Assembly: GCF_000404225.1 (NCBI RefSeq)
Contig: NC_021353.1
Coordinates: 1,798,001 to 1,862,000, forward strand
Source of the DNA: Candidatus Methanomassiliicoccus intestinalis Issoire-Mx1
GTDB taxonomy: Archaea > Thermoplasmatota > Thermoplasmata > Methanomassiliicoccales > Methanomassiliicoccaceae
DNA length: 64,000 nt
Direction of reading: 5' to 3'
A program made the translations under genes and the position numbers. Below the pieces are notes generated by a model. That model was given only the letters and a program-made list of their open reading frames with translations. It was not told the DNA's origin and searched no databases. How positions within the stretch are numbered: the stretch's first letter is position 1; the number at the start of each line of letters is the position of its first letter. Of this stretch, positions 16,398-25,858 are shown piece after piece.

Positions 16398-17810
16398 TTA
16401 CATAGCCCTGGCAGAGTAAACCACGATGTCTGTGTCCTTGCCGCAGCCGGCGCACTTGCCGTGGAACTCCTCGTGAATGTACGGAGTGCCGAGGATCTTG
16501 AGTCCTGTCTTCTCCTCAATGGCCTTGCCGCAGTTTTCATCGCCGCACCAGCCGAAGCGCAGGATCATTTCCGGAGGATTTTCCAGATCATCCACGGAGA
16601 TAATGGACTCCTTCATTTTTGCCCAGGCTTTAGCGTCCATTTCTTCAGCGATCTTATCCAGCTCAGCTTTGACGAGGCTTGTTACCTCAGACCGCTGGAA
16701 CGATCCTTTCTGACCGTCAAAGCGCCTGGCAAATGCCACTACGCCGTTCTTGATGTCTCTTTCTCCGAGTTCGAGACGCAGCGGAACTCCCTTGAGCTCC
16801 CATTTGAAGAACTTGTTGCCGGGACGCTCATCGCCGTCATCCAGTTCCACTCTTATACCTGCGGCTCTGAGCTCATCGCGCAGAATGCAGGCCTGTTTCT
16901 CGACTTCCTCCACATTGCCTTTGGCCAGGATAGGAATGATAACAACCTGGAACGGAGCAATGGCCGGAGGCAGCACTAAACCTTTGTCGTCTCCGTGAAC
17001 GCCGATGACAGCGCCTAAGAGACGTTCAGACATTCCGTAAGTGGTCTGATGGACATATTTCAGGTCCCCGTTCAGATCTTCATATTTAATGTCAAAGGGC
17101 TTGGAGAAGTTCTCATGATAGTGATGTATTGAACCCAGCTGCAGAGAGCGGCCCTTGATAAGAGTGGTGTCGATTCCCACAGTATAGTATGCTCCGGGGA
17201 ACTTGTCCCATTCGGTTCTTCTCAGAAGCATGTAGGGCATGCACAGTTTCTTAGCGATCCTGGAAAGAATCTGAATGTCTTCCTCGATCTGCTTCTGTGC
17301 GTCCTCCTCATCAACGTGGCAGGTGTGCGACTCAAAGAAATGAATCTCCCTGACGCGGATAAACGCCCTTGTCTGTTTCGTTTCATACCTGAATGTGTTC
17401 ACCAGCTGGTAGATTTTCAGCGGCAGATCAGAGTGGGAACGTATCCAGAGAGAAAACATGGGATACATCGCCGTCTCGGAAGTAGGACGCAGCACCAAGG
17501 GAATATCCAGCTCGTTATCGCCTGCTTTGGTGACCCAGTATACCTCGGCGTCAAAGCCCTTGATATGCTCCTTTTCCTTCTGGAACTCCGTCTGCGGAAT
17601 CAGAAGAGGAAAGCATACCTCATCGTGGTGAGTGGCATCGAGTTCCTCGCGGATGTAGGAGTCCACATATCTCATGATCTTCCAGCCGTAAGCGGGCCAG
17701 ACATTCATGCCCTTGATGGGATAGCGCTTATCAGTAAGCCCGGCTTCCTCCACAATCTCATTGTACCATTCGCTGAAATTCTCATCCTTTTTAATGCTGG
17801 ACAAGTTCAA
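16398..17810 (-). CDS. proS: Prolyl-tRNA synthetase, archaeal/eukaryotic type
   Basis: Charges tRNA-Pro. Class II motifs are visible: GMNVWPAYGWKIMR, the motif 2 region FRYETKQTRAFIRVREIHFFESHT near residue 155, and the GVHGDDKGLVLPP motif 3 region. The C-terminal domain has four cysteines for zinc (WCGDENCG and CAGCG) and the terminal tyrosine segment VVYSARAM. At 470 aa it is the archaeal length without an editing insertion. The start is TTG, overlapping the prs stop as TTGA. Confidence 0.93.
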   Translation of the reverse strand: MNLSSIKKDENFSEWYNEIVEEAGLTDKRYPIKGMNVWPAYGWKIMRYVDSYIREELDATHHDEVCFPLLIPQTEFQKEKEHIKGFDAEVYWVTKAGDNELDIPLVLRPTSETAMYPMFSLWIRSHSDLPLKIYQLVNTFRYETKQTRAFIRVREIHFFESHTCHVDEEDAQKQIEEDIQILSRIAKKLCMPYMLLRRTEWDKFPGAYYTVGIDTTLIKGRSLQLGSIHHYHENFSKPFDIKYEDLNGDLKYVHQTTYGMSERLLGAVIGVHGDDKGLVLPPAIAPFQVVIIPILAKGNVEEVEKQACILRDELRAAGIRVELDDGDERPGNKFFKWELKGVPLRLELGERDIKNGVVAFARRFDGQKGSFQRSEVTSLVKAELDKIAEEMDAKAWAKMKESIISVDDLENPPEMILRFGWCGDENCGKAIEEKTGLKILGTPYIHEEFHGKCAGCGKDTDIVVYSARAM

Positions 17811-18658
17811 TCCCTCAAAACTTTGGCAATCTCGGGAGCCACAGAGATCACAGACACTTCGTTTTCAATTGTATTGGTTGAGTAAACAGCATTGCAGCAC
17901 TTGCGCAGCCTGTCTAACGCATCTTTGGCAAACAGCCCGTGTGTACAGACGGCGATGACGCTCTTGGCGCCCAACACCTTCAGCTGGTTGGCGGCTGCTT
18001 CAATCGTACCGCCGGTGGAGATGATGTCATCAACGATCAGAACGCTCTTGTCTTTGGCATCAACATTCTTGGGAGCCATGCGCACCACTTCGCCGGACAG
18101 TCTTGTTTTCTCAAGATTGTCGAACTCTGCATGAATGGCCTCTGCGACTGCCGCTGCGCGGTCCAGAGCTCCCTCGTCTGGAGCAAGCACGAGATCGATG
18201 CCGCTGTCTTTGAAGAACTCCCCGATGCAGTGTGCTGCAGAGATGTTGTAGGTCTTTCCGGCAAACCAGTCAAGAACCACAGGCTTGTGGACATCCACTG
18301 AAGCCAGCCTTGTCGAGGTGAGACCCATGATGTCAACCATGACTTTGGCGCTCAGCGCCTCTCCCTTGTTGAAGCGCTCATCCTGCCTTGAATATCCAAA
18401 ATAAGGCACAACGCTGGTGACGCTTTTTGCTCCCAGGCCGAGAGCGGCATCCTGAATCAGGAGCATCTCCACCAGATTGTTGTCGGGATGAGTGTTCTGG
18501 ACGACTATAACATCATCATCGAGAGCATCTTCCTCGATACGGACATAGCATTCTCCGTCCGGAAACCTTGAAACTTGTGCCTGAACATATTTTGAATCTA
18601 ATTCCTTAGCCAGATCCTGCGCCAGCTTCTTAGAGGATGTACCACCGATGACTATCAT
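17807..18658 (-). CDS. prs: Ribose-phosphate pyrophosphokinase
   Basis: Makes PRPP from ribose 5-phosphate and ATP for purine, pyrimidine and histidine synthesis. Motifs: FPDGECYVRI, the flexible loop YFGYSRQDERFNKGEALSA near residue 90, and the PRPP-binding loop VLIVDDIISTGGT near residue 210. Length (283 aa) suits the archaeal class. It is the first gene of a prs-proS operon and divergent from herA. Confidence 0.93.
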   Translation of the reverse strand: MIVIGGTSSKKLAQDLAKELDSKYVQAQVSRFPDGECYVRIEEDALDDDVIVVQNTHPDNNLVEMLLIQDAALGLGAKSVTSVVPYFGYSRQDERFNKGEALSAKVMVDIMGLTSTRLASVDVHKPVVLDWFAGKTYNISAAHCIGEFFKDSGIDLVLAPDEGALDRAAAVAEAIHAEFDNLEKTRLSGEVVRMAPKNVDAKDKSVLIVDDIISTGGTIEAAANQLKVLGAKSVIAVCTHGLFAKDALDRLRKCCNAVYSTNTIENEVSVISVAPEIAKVLRD

Positions 18659-18776
18659 TGATAAGGCAACAAGAATGTAAGTATTATAATTTTCCAGTCA
18701 GAACTGGAATGCCTGCGGTCTTCCAAGTCGTTAGCTATAAATCTTCTATTTCGATTAAGCAGACGGGATGCGCTAA

Positions 18777-20258
18777 ATGTTTTCTGAATGTCTGTCTGAT
18801 GAAGCCGCCGGTATCATCTACGGCGATGTCGGAACCGCTGTGCTTAACATCAGCGTTCTTTCCAAGCTGCAGAAGCTGGAGTATGTGCAGATTGAGCATG
18901 AGGAAGCCGGCTGGGTGATCGGACAGGTTGCTGATATTCAGCGGAAGACCGACCTGTCCCTGGAAAAAGCCAGGATGATCGGGCAGAGGCAGGAAGTTGA
19001 TATTCATGAGAAGACCACTGCCAAAATAGAGATCATCGGCTACCGCGATGAAAGAGGACTTCTCCAGACTCCCCGCACTCCCTTCAGGGCCGGGCAGTAT
19101 GTGTATCATGCTGAAGATGAGATTATCAAGAAGTCCCTCGGACTCAGGGAGCATACGAAAACAGGCGCTTACATCGGTCTGCTGTACGGGCATGACATCA
19201 GGGTGGAATTGGACATCAACTCTCTGGTACAGAAGCATGTCAGCATTCTTGCCAAGACCGGCGGCGGGAAATCCTTTCTTTGCGGCGATCTGCTTGAAGA
19301 GCTGATCAAGCACAACGTTACCGTTCTGGTTTTGGATCCGCACGGCGAGTACGGTTCGATGAAGGAGGCTGGCAGCGTGCTTGAGACCTCCAGGGATTTT
19401 CATGTCGAGCCCCACGGGTACGCAGACAGGATAATTGAGTTTGCCACAGACCCTGTGTCCAATCCTGATGCGCTGCCTCTTAAATTCACCCTTTCCAATC
19501 TTGAGGCCAACGACATTCTTTCTCTGACCAACATAAAAAACAGCAAGATGCATCTCAGCTTCCTCAAGAAAGCCATTGATGCGCTGAGAAACTCAAAACA
19601 GGACTATTCCCTCAAAGACGTGATAAGCGTGCTGGAAAGAGAGGACGACATGAACAATTATGCTCTGATCTGCGAGCTGCAGTATCTTGACGATGCTAAG
19701 ATCTTCGCGCCTTCGGGAACAAAGATCTCCGAGCTTGTCAAGAAGAACATGACAACGATTGTCAATCTCAAAGGCACTCCGCCGGAGCTTTCAGAATTAA
19801 TTGTCAATAGAATCTGCACTGCCTTGTTTGAACTGAGGAAAGTCAATGCAGTTCCGCCGATGATGCTTGTTGTCGAAGAAGCCCACAACTTCTGCCCGCA
19901 GCAGGGCACTGTCGCGTCTTCGAAGATCTTCAGGACCATCGCCGCTGAGGGAAGAAAGTTCGGTCTCGGTCTGGCGATAATCAGCCAGAGAGCTGCCAAG
20001 ATCGACAAGAATGTCTTAAGCCAGTGCAATACCCAGATCATTTTAAAAGTTACAAATCCCAATGACCTCAAAGCCATTTCCGGCTCTGTGGAAGGCCTCA
20101 CCGCCAGCATGGCTGATGAGATTCAGCGTCTTCCCATCGGTGTCGCCATGTGTGTCGGCGGCGGTATCCAGATGCCTTTGATTGTTGAAGTCCGCCCCCG
20201 CGAAAGCAGGCATGGCGGAGAAAGCGTTACGGTGATTCCTGATGAATGTGATTACTGA
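18777..20258 (+). CDS. herA: HerA family DNA translocase/helicase
   Basis: A hexameric FtsK/HerA ATPase that in archaea works with NurA in end resection. A small beta-barrel N-domain (residues 1-120) precedes Walker A AKTGGGKS (159-166), DPHGEYGSM, Walker B MLVVEEAHNF near residue 365 and ISQRAAKI. nurA and mre11-rad50 are not adjacent. A TATA-like GCTATAAATC (about 18732-18741) gives a short leader. Overlaps the DUF357 gene by 17 bp. Confidence 0.82.
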   Translation: MFSECLSDEAAGIIYGDVGTAVLNISVLSKLQKLEYVQIEHEEAGWVIGQVADIQRKTDLSLEKARMIGQRQEVDIHEKTTAKIEIIGYRDERGLLQTPRTPFRAGQYVYHAEDEIIKKSLGLREHTKTGAYIGLLYGHDIRVELDINSLVQKHVSILAKTGGGKSFLCGDLLEELIKHNVTVLVLDPHGEYGSMKEAGSVLETSRDFHVEPHGYADRIIEFATDPVSNPDALPLKFTLSNLEANDILSLTNIKNSKMHLSFLKKAIDALRNSKQDYSLKDVISVLEREDDMNNYALICELQYLDDAKIFAPSGTKISELVKKNMTTIVNLKGTPPELSELIVNRICTALFELRKVNAVPPMMLVVEEAHNFCPQQGTVASSKIFRTIAAEGRKFGLGLAIISQRAAKIDKNVLSQCNTQIILKVTNPNDLKAISGSVEGLTASMADEIQRLPIGVAMCVGGGIQMPLIVEVRPRESRHGGESVTVIPDECDY

Positions 20259-20532
20259 TGAAAAAATCATTAAATATCTTGACATAACAAAGCGCGCCTT
20301 AGACAAGATAAAAATTGCTGCTCCTGAAAAGTCATTCGCAAGACGAATGGCTGAAGACTTTGAGAATATGGCCCGCTCCTACTACAGCGATGCCGTGCAC
20401 TTCAAAGAAACAGGCGACTATGTCAATGCCTTTGCCAGCGTCAACTACGCCCACGGGTGGCTGGACTGCGGCGCCAGAATAGGCCTCTTTGATGTCGAGG
20501 GGGATACTGTCCTGTTCACTCTGTACGAGTGA
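20242..20532 (+). CDS. DUF357 family protein
   Basis: A 96-aa mainly helical archaeal protein with ITKRALDKI, DFENMARSYYSDAVHF and the GDYVNAFASVNYAHGWLDCGAR core typical of DUF357. Function unknown; the helical-hairpin make-up suggests a nucleotide- or protein-binding bundle. Its start lies inside herA, so the two are co-transcribed. Its 3' end overlaps the convergent pantoate kinase gene by 17 bp. Confidence 0.78.
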   Translation: MNVITDEKIIKYLDITKRALDKIKIAAPEKSFARRMAEDFENMARSYYSDAVHFKETGDYVNAFASVNYAHGWLDCGARIGLFDVEGDTVLFTLYE

Positions 20533-21370
20533 GAATTCTCGGTCCTGTTGTATCTGTATGCAGAACGAACGTTTTTCCGAATGAGCTCAGTATATCTTCT
20601 GCTCCGCTGCCGAGAGCGAAGACTGAGTTTCCCAGCATAATCATTGAAGCCTGAGTGTCTCCCAGGGCTCTGAGGGCTTCCGTTACCTCTTCTGAAGCCA
20701 ACATGCTTTCGTCTGTGAATCTTCTGCTCAATGCGAATAGGTTATCCAGGCTGGGACTGCGCCTCATCTCTGCAATGCATTTTTCCCCTGCCTTGGAAAT
20801 TATTTTATTTTTTTCTTTATCTGTTAAAATGTCCGCTGTGCTGAGGGGATTTTTGAAGACGCAGGCGGTGATTGTCGGTGTGCAGTCCAGTCTTTCCACT
20901 CTCCCGTAAGGCTTCACTCCTTCCTTCAGCCTGTATGTGACTCCGCATCTGGAAATGGCTGCTACATCCCCTAAGCCGGTGTTGTGCTTTATTTCTGCTA
21001 TGTGTGCTGCTCTTACTGCTTCTTCTCTGCTCAATGAAAGAATTGAGCATAATGCAGCAGCTGCCGAAATCGTGCCCGCTGCGCTTGTCCCGAAGCCTGC
21101 ACCGCAGGGAAGCTGCAGGACTGTTTCCGACCTGATCTGTAATTCTCTGTCTCCCAGCAGCAGGTCTAAAGCTGTTTCTGTTACAGGCGCTGCATTTCCA
21201 TCCACAGCTGCCTTGATGCTTCTGTTTCCTTCAGTTGCAGAGAGAGTTGTTACAGCCCCCTGGTCTATGCATATGCCTGCCCCCAGCGATCCTGATCTTA
21301 AAGGATCCCGGTGCCTTTTCGGCGAGAAGAAACCTGTGATGTGTCCCGGGCAAAAAGCTGTTGCTTTCAT
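20516..21370 (-). CDS. Pantoate kinase (GHMP family)
   Basis: Archaeal CoA synthesis phosphorylates pantoate before condensation with beta-alanine. This 284-aa GHMP kinase starts FCPGHITGFFSP and has the phosphate loop PCGAGFGTSAAGTISAA near residue 90 with an ALGSGAE segment near the C-terminus. The start overlaps the stop of coaBC (ATGA), so the two CoA genes form an operon. Confidence 0.85.
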   Translation of the reverse strand: MKATAFCPGHITGFFSPKRHRDPLRSGSLGAGICIDQGAVTTLSATEGNRSIKAAVDGNAAPVTETALDLLLGDRELQIRSETVLQLPCGAGFGTSAAGTISAAAALCSILSLSREEAVRAAHIAEIKHNTGLGDVAAISRCGVTYRLKEGVKPYGRVERLDCTPTITACVFKNPLSTADILTDKEKNKIISKAGEKCIAEMRRSPSLDNLFALSRRFTDESMLASEEVTEALRALGDTQASMIMLGNSVFALGSGAEDILSSFGKTFVLHTDTTGPRILTRTE

Positions 21371-22566
21371 TCAATATGCTCCGCGATGCTTTCGATGATC
21401 CTTTCTGCCAGCTCTGCTTTGCTTCCTTCGAAAGTTTCTATCGTTCCGTCTTTGAGAATTATCTTTGATTTTGTTTTTCCTTCAGAGACGTCAAGAATGT
21501 TGTTGGCCACTATCATATCCAGCGAGTTTTCGTCCATGCGTGCTTTTGCTTTTTTGATCAGCTCTTCCCCGCCTGTGCTTTCCGCTTTGAAGCCTGCAAG
21601 GAACCTGGCTGTTCTTCTCAGCTGAGGAAGGACTTTGGGAAGTTTTGTCAGAGTGAGAGTGATCTGCTCCTCATCTGATGAGATCTTTCCCTTCTGCCTT
21701 ACAGGTGAGTAATCAGACAAGGCTGCAGGTACGAGGACGATGTCGTATTCGTTCTCGTCTGGAATCATCTTGATTAAGTCATTTACGGATTCGAACTTTT
21801 TCGATTTTATGAAGTCCGGGATGCTTACCGACATCGATGCATGCCACAGTTCTGTCTCTGCTCCCTGCCTCGCGGCTGCCAATGCCAGTTCCACTGCCGT
21901 TTCTCCTGATGAGATGTTTGAGATCACTCTGACATCATCAATCATTTCTCTTGCAGCTCCGCCTATGACGAGCAGCTTCTTTCCCGCCAGTCTGTTTTTT
22001 CCCAATTTGGTTATGACCGCTTCCACAATTTCCTGCGTACCTGCATTCTTAGCTTTCTTGCCTGAGATGTCTGGACCGACAAATGTCACTCCTGCACCCT
22101 TTAAAAATTCAACATTTCTCTGCACTGCCGGGTTCTCATACATTGCAAGATTCATGGCCGGCACGATCATTAACGGTACCTTTGTTCCCAGAGCCACGCA
22201 GGCCATTGTTGTTACTGAGGTATCGCATATTCCCGCTGCAACTTTCGAGATTGTATTGGAAGTGCACGGCGAGATCAGCAGAAGATCTGCCTGTCCTTCA
22301 TATTCTCCTAAAAATGATACGTGCTGAGTTCTGCCGTCTATCTCTGTCGTAACCTCATTGCCTGTGGCAAAATGCATTGAGACTGCCGTTATGAACTTCT
22401 CTGCATCCTGAGTCATTGCTACATGAACATCTGCGCCGTGCCGCATGAGCTCTCTGGATAACTCAAAGGCCTGCACTGCCGCAATGCTTCCTGTTACGCC
22501 GAGAATGATCTTCTTTCCTTCTAGAATCCTGCTTTTAGTGTATTGGATTCCCTTGGATGGATGCAT
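21367..22566 (-). CDS. coaBC: Phosphopantothenoylcysteine synthase/decarboxylase
   Basis: Bifunctional Dfp. The N-terminal flavoprotein half (GSIAAVQAFELSREL, ISPCTSNTISKVAAGICDT, PAMNLAMYENP) decarboxylates phosphopantothenoylcysteine. The C-terminal half (VIGGAAREMIDDVRVISNISSGE, VLVPAALSDYSPV) ligates cysteine to phosphopantothenate. The length, 399 aa, is normal. It precedes pantoate kinase in one operon. Confidence 0.93.
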   Translation of the reverse strand: MHPSKGIQYTKSRILEGKKIILGVTGSIAAVQAFELSRELMRHGADVHVAMTQDAEKFITAVSMHFATGNEVTTEIDGRTQHVSFLGEYEGQADLLLISPCTSNTISKVAAGICDTSVTTMACVALGTKVPLMIVPAMNLAMYENPAVQRNVEFLKGAGVTFVGPDISGKKAKNAGTQEIVEAVITKLGKNRLAGKKLLVIGGAAREMIDDVRVISNISSGETAVELALAAARQGAETELWHASMSVSIPDFIKSKKFESVNDLIKMIPDENEYDIVLVPAALSDYSPVRQKGKISSDEEQITLTLTKLPKVLPQLRRTARFLAGFKAESTGGEELIKKAKARMDENSLDMIVANNILDVSEGKTKSKIILKDGTIETFEGSKAELAERIIESIAEHIE

Positions 22567-22626
22567 ACTGTTGCATTGAGTTATCTTGTTTAACCTTTTT
22601 GCTAAATAAAGAAAAGAGGTTTGAGA

Positions 22627-23714
22627 TCACTCATTCCAGTGAGCATAGACTTTCATGCTCTGAGTGATCTCTGATTCTTCTGTTATCAGTTCTCCTGATT
22701 CTGAGTACCAGCCTGAGAAGTTTTGACTGTCAGGAATCTGAGGAAGTCTGTCTCCCAGAGTTCCCTTTCCGAACATGATTACTGATGCATACTTCTCTTC
22801 GTCATTCTCATTGATGAAGAATGACACTCTCTTTGCTGATGCTATCACTGCTGCCATGAATGCTGCGAAGAGTATGAAAATAAACCAGATCATTACATTC
22901 TCGTCTTGTTTCCATTCAGCATAGAGTGTTATGTGATCCTCTGATACTACTGAATCAAAACTGAATTTGTTCTGTAACTCTTTGTCTGAATACCATGCAT
23001 TCAGTTCCTTTCCTAATCTGTAAGGGATATTAGGTTCCTGAATGTTGTCTTTCCTGCAGACTTTCTCCAAGTAAATTTCGTTATCTATAACGAAAGTAAC
23101 TATGACGTAGTCCTTGTTTAATTTGAAGTCTGCATAGACTGTCATGTTACTGCTTACTATTGAATCTGCTGTGAAGACCTGATCGTCTTCTGTATACCAT
23201 CCTGCGAAGTCATATCCCTCTTTGACAGGATCAGGCTGCATTGATTCTCCTAATGCTGTGTTGATATGAGTCTTTGATTCTCCGTAGAAAGCGTTGTCTA
23301 CTACGAATGTGACTGTGACTTCTTTTCCAGGAGTAGGAGGACTGCTTTCTTCCCATACTGCTGTCAGACAGACATTTCTGTTAGGCATTCTGAATTCTTC
23401 ATCAGGCAAGTATGTCTGCTGAGTGAATGAGTCGCACCATCCCTTGAAGATGTATCCATTCTTTGACAGCTCTGACGATTTGACAGTTACAAATTCGCTG
23501 AGAAGTGAAGTTCCGACTTCGGAACTTCCCTTTCTCCTCCGTTTGCATTGTATTCTACTTTGAAGTAAGTAGGTCTGTCAGGGTCCTTTGTTTCCCACTT
23601 GGCGTATAAGGTTATGTCTGCTGTGACTACGTCTTTATCGAAGTCCCATTCTGTTTCTAATGCTGCGTCTTTGTACCAGCCTTTGAATGTGTAATATCTA
23701 AACGGGAAAATCAT
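22627..23714 (-). pseudogene. Frameshifted surface protein with InlB-type repeats
   Basis: Two consecutive frames encode Listeria-Bacteroides-type beta-grasp repeats, each about 70 aa and ending in patterns such as GWYTEDDQVF...VYADF. The upstream piece (23487-23714) ends after YNANGGE. The next repeat resumes in another frame near 23515-23530 and continues to 22627. A hydrophobic segment (MIWFIFILFAAFMAAVIASA) lies inside the downstream piece. The 5' end begins in mid-repeat, with no signal peptide. It looks like a decayed adhesin-type gene; an assembly error at the G/A-rich shift is the alternative. Confidence 0.65.
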
Positions 23715-24508
23715 TAAATATGAATTTCCTGCAGGGATCGTTTTCGCAAAGGTTGCTTATAATGTGCGCGCGCGTGCGCATACGCATAGCCCCCTGCCCG
23801 TCTTTTTAAGTCAAGTTTGCCCCCTTTTCGCTTTTCGAAATTTTTCAAAAAATCGACGCTTTTTGATGAGAAATTACGCGTATAACCTTTCGAATTTCAA
23901 GAAGAAAACAGACAGTAATCTGCCTGCTAAAAACACTTAAAACGCTTCATAAACGCCTTCTCCGCCTGCTTTGCGCGCGTACGCGATAAATCACATATGC
24001 AAAGCTTAAACGCGTCATTAAATCGATTGTAACGATCAAAGCGATTGATTGCTTCTCTGCCTTCCTAAGCTTTGCAGACTCTCTCAGAAGCGCATCTCAT
24101 TGATCGAGTTAACAACAAAAGCCTAAAACGGCTTGAAAACGGCTTAAAACGCATTGCAGGCAGCATTAGATCGATCAGAAAGCATATGCAGACACTCAAC
24201 ACAGCAGACTGCATTCTCTCGCAATTTCTCAAGACTGCGATTTCACTACACACTCGTAAAATCAATCAAAAAATCAAACTATCTTGCTCTCATGCTCATT
24301 ATTCATTTGACTAAAAAAACAAAGAAATTATTGTTCATCGAAAATGATGAGTTCTGATCGAGACAAACATCAAAATCAAAGAAATCAAGCTTCCTCCGGT
24401 TATAAAATTCATTAAATAAGGTCTACAGCAGCATGCTGAAAAGTGCCAATGATCATGATCAGATCAAAGTCTGCAATGATCACAAAATCAAAATAGAATC
24501 ATAAATGC
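23715..24508. other. CpG-rich gene-free region
   Basis: About 790 bp without a believable gene. Short frames exist but none has family signals. Composition differs from neighbours: many CG dinucleotides, two alternating purine-pyrimidine tracts (23764-23786 and 23972-23985) and a short repeat of AAAACGGCTT units near 24123-24150. It could be a relic of the surface-protein locus, or a structural or regulatory region. Confidence 0.5.
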
Positions 24509-25117
24509 CTAAATTTCAGGCAGCCTGCTGAGAACATACGAAAAAACGTCATCGCGGCTCATTGAAGCATCAACAATCACATAAGAAGAATCCTCAAAAG
24601 CGACAAGATCGTAATTATCGCTTACTTTCTTCAGAAAATTGAACTTTTCAAACCTGCCGGGAATGCCTGCCCTGAGATTCAAACGGTTCATCGCTTCTTC
24701 AGGAGAGATTTTCAGCAGAAATGTAACATCTGGAGAGATGGCGGCAGGCCTGTTTATCTCCTTCAGCCAGTTCCAAGCGTTTTCAACTTTGTCAGAAAGA
24801 AGAGCTCCTTGATACGCAAGAGTGCTGCCGACATACCTGTCGCAGAGAACCCATCTGCCGGAATTGAGCCACTTCTTGATCTGCGAAGTATGTTCAGCAC
24901 GGTCTGCAACATAAAACAGGGTATTGGCAACAGGCCCCGTAGTCTTGGACTCAGTTCTCAGGACGTCCCCGATCCAGGAGTTTGAAGGCTCTGCCGTCAA
25001 AACTGTATCGATTCCCAGAGAAGCAAGGTATTCTGAGAGCCTGCGCGACAGCTCGCTCTTGCCGGCACCGTCTATCCCTTCGAATACGATAAAACGCCCT
25101 TTTGCTGCAGAATTCAT
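24509..25117 (-). CDS. tmk: Thymidylate kinase
   Basis: Phosphorylates dTMP to dTDP. P-loop FEGIDGAGKSELSRRL (residues 9-24), the DRY motif in LCDRYVGSTLAYQG near residue 92 and a LID-like NRLNLRAGIPGRFE segment are present. Length (202 aa) is normal. It ends in TAG; reading on would add only seven residues. Last gene of the gltA-DUF167-toprim-tmk set. Confidence 0.92.
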   Translation of the reverse strand: MNSAAKGRFIVFEGIDGAGKSELSRRLSEYLASLGIDTVLTAEPSNSWIGDVLRTESKTTGPVANTLFYVADRAEHTSQIKKWLNSGRWVLCDRYVGSTLAYQGALLSDKVENAWNWLKEINRPAAISPDVTFLLKISPEEAMNRLNLRAGIPGRFEKFNFLKKVSDNYDLVAFEDSSYVIVDASMSRDDVFSYVLSRLPEI

Positions 25118-25143
25118 CTGAGGAGGTATCGGTTAGGTGTTAT

Positions 25144-25551
25144 TTATTGCCCATAGATACGAGACTTCAGAAGGGCGATGTATGAAGGCAGAGACTCGAC
25201 ATCCTTAATCTCAGATTTGCAGAGCTTTGAAAGCTCAGTCCTCACACTGTCGTTATACGGGATGTCATTAGCTTTCAGAGCATTTCTGAGTAAAGAAGCA
25301 AGCTGTCCGCCTTTGCGGTCCCAGTCTGTCAGGATGTAAACCTCTTTGCCGCGGGCTGCAAGGTCTTCAACAGCAGCAAAAACACTTTTCCTTGAGTCTT
25401 GGATCTTGAGGATGTCCCCTCCGATATCAAGACTGTGAAGGGCTTCTACATCCTTCCTTCCCTCAACTATGATAATAGCGTTTTCAGGTCTTACCCTCAG
25501 CTCATAAAGAATCTTTTCAACTCTTTCCAGAACATCTGTTAAGTCTTTCAT
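25144..25551 (-). CDS. Toprim-domain protein
   Basis: A 135-aa stand-alone Toprim domain: AIIIVEGRKDVEAL supplies the catalytic Glu and ILTDWDRKG the DxD pair. Small archaeal Toprim proteins of this type have no firmly established substrate known to me; they may act on nucleic acids. It overlaps the DUF167 gene by 35 bp, implying coupled expression. Confidence 0.75.
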   Translation of the reverse strand: MKDLTDVLERVEKILYELRVRPENAIIIVEGRKDVEALHSLDIGGDILKIQDSRKSVFAAVEDLAARGKEVYILTDWDRKGGQLASLLRNALKANDIPYNDSVRTELSKLCKSEIKDVESLPSYIALLKSRIYGQ

Positions 25552-25849
25552 TTTCCACCAAAAGCGCAGCTACGCTCTCGATATCCTGATGGACGAGTAC
25601 AGTCTTATGTCTATCTGCATGTCCTCTGATAATTTCAACAGGAACTCCAAAAAAATCTTTCAGCAGGGATTCAACAGCATTGTTTGCCCTTCCCTCAAGC
25701 GGAAGATCCTGAACTTTGATGATGAGCCTCTTTCTCCACTGATCGACTGTACAGACAGATGCAGTTTTGGCGTTGGGAGTGACCATTATGTCTATCTCAG
25801 TCGCACTGCCGCCTGCTGAACGCAGAGCCGCGAAGAAATCTGCAGGCAT
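25517..25849 (-). CDS. DUF167 (YggU-like) protein
   Basis: A 110-aa protein with IDIMVTPNAKTASV, the core LIIKVQDLPLEGRANNAVESLLKDFF and VEIIRGHADRHKTVLV, which is the DUF167 alpha/beta fold. Function unknown across archaea and bacteria. It starts 10 bp after gltA and overlaps the Toprim gene. Confidence 0.82.
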   Translation of the reverse strand: MPADFFAALRSAGGSATEIDIMVTPNAKTASVCTVDQWRKRLIIKVQDLPLEGRANNAVESLLKDFFGVPVEIIRGHADRHKTVLVHQDIESVAALLVENERLNRCSGKS

Positions 25850-25858
25850 GCCGGGGCT

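Noticed and set aside
24072..24357. Short frames in the CpG-rich gap
   Set aside because: Overlapping frames on both strands, no motif and no ribosome site.
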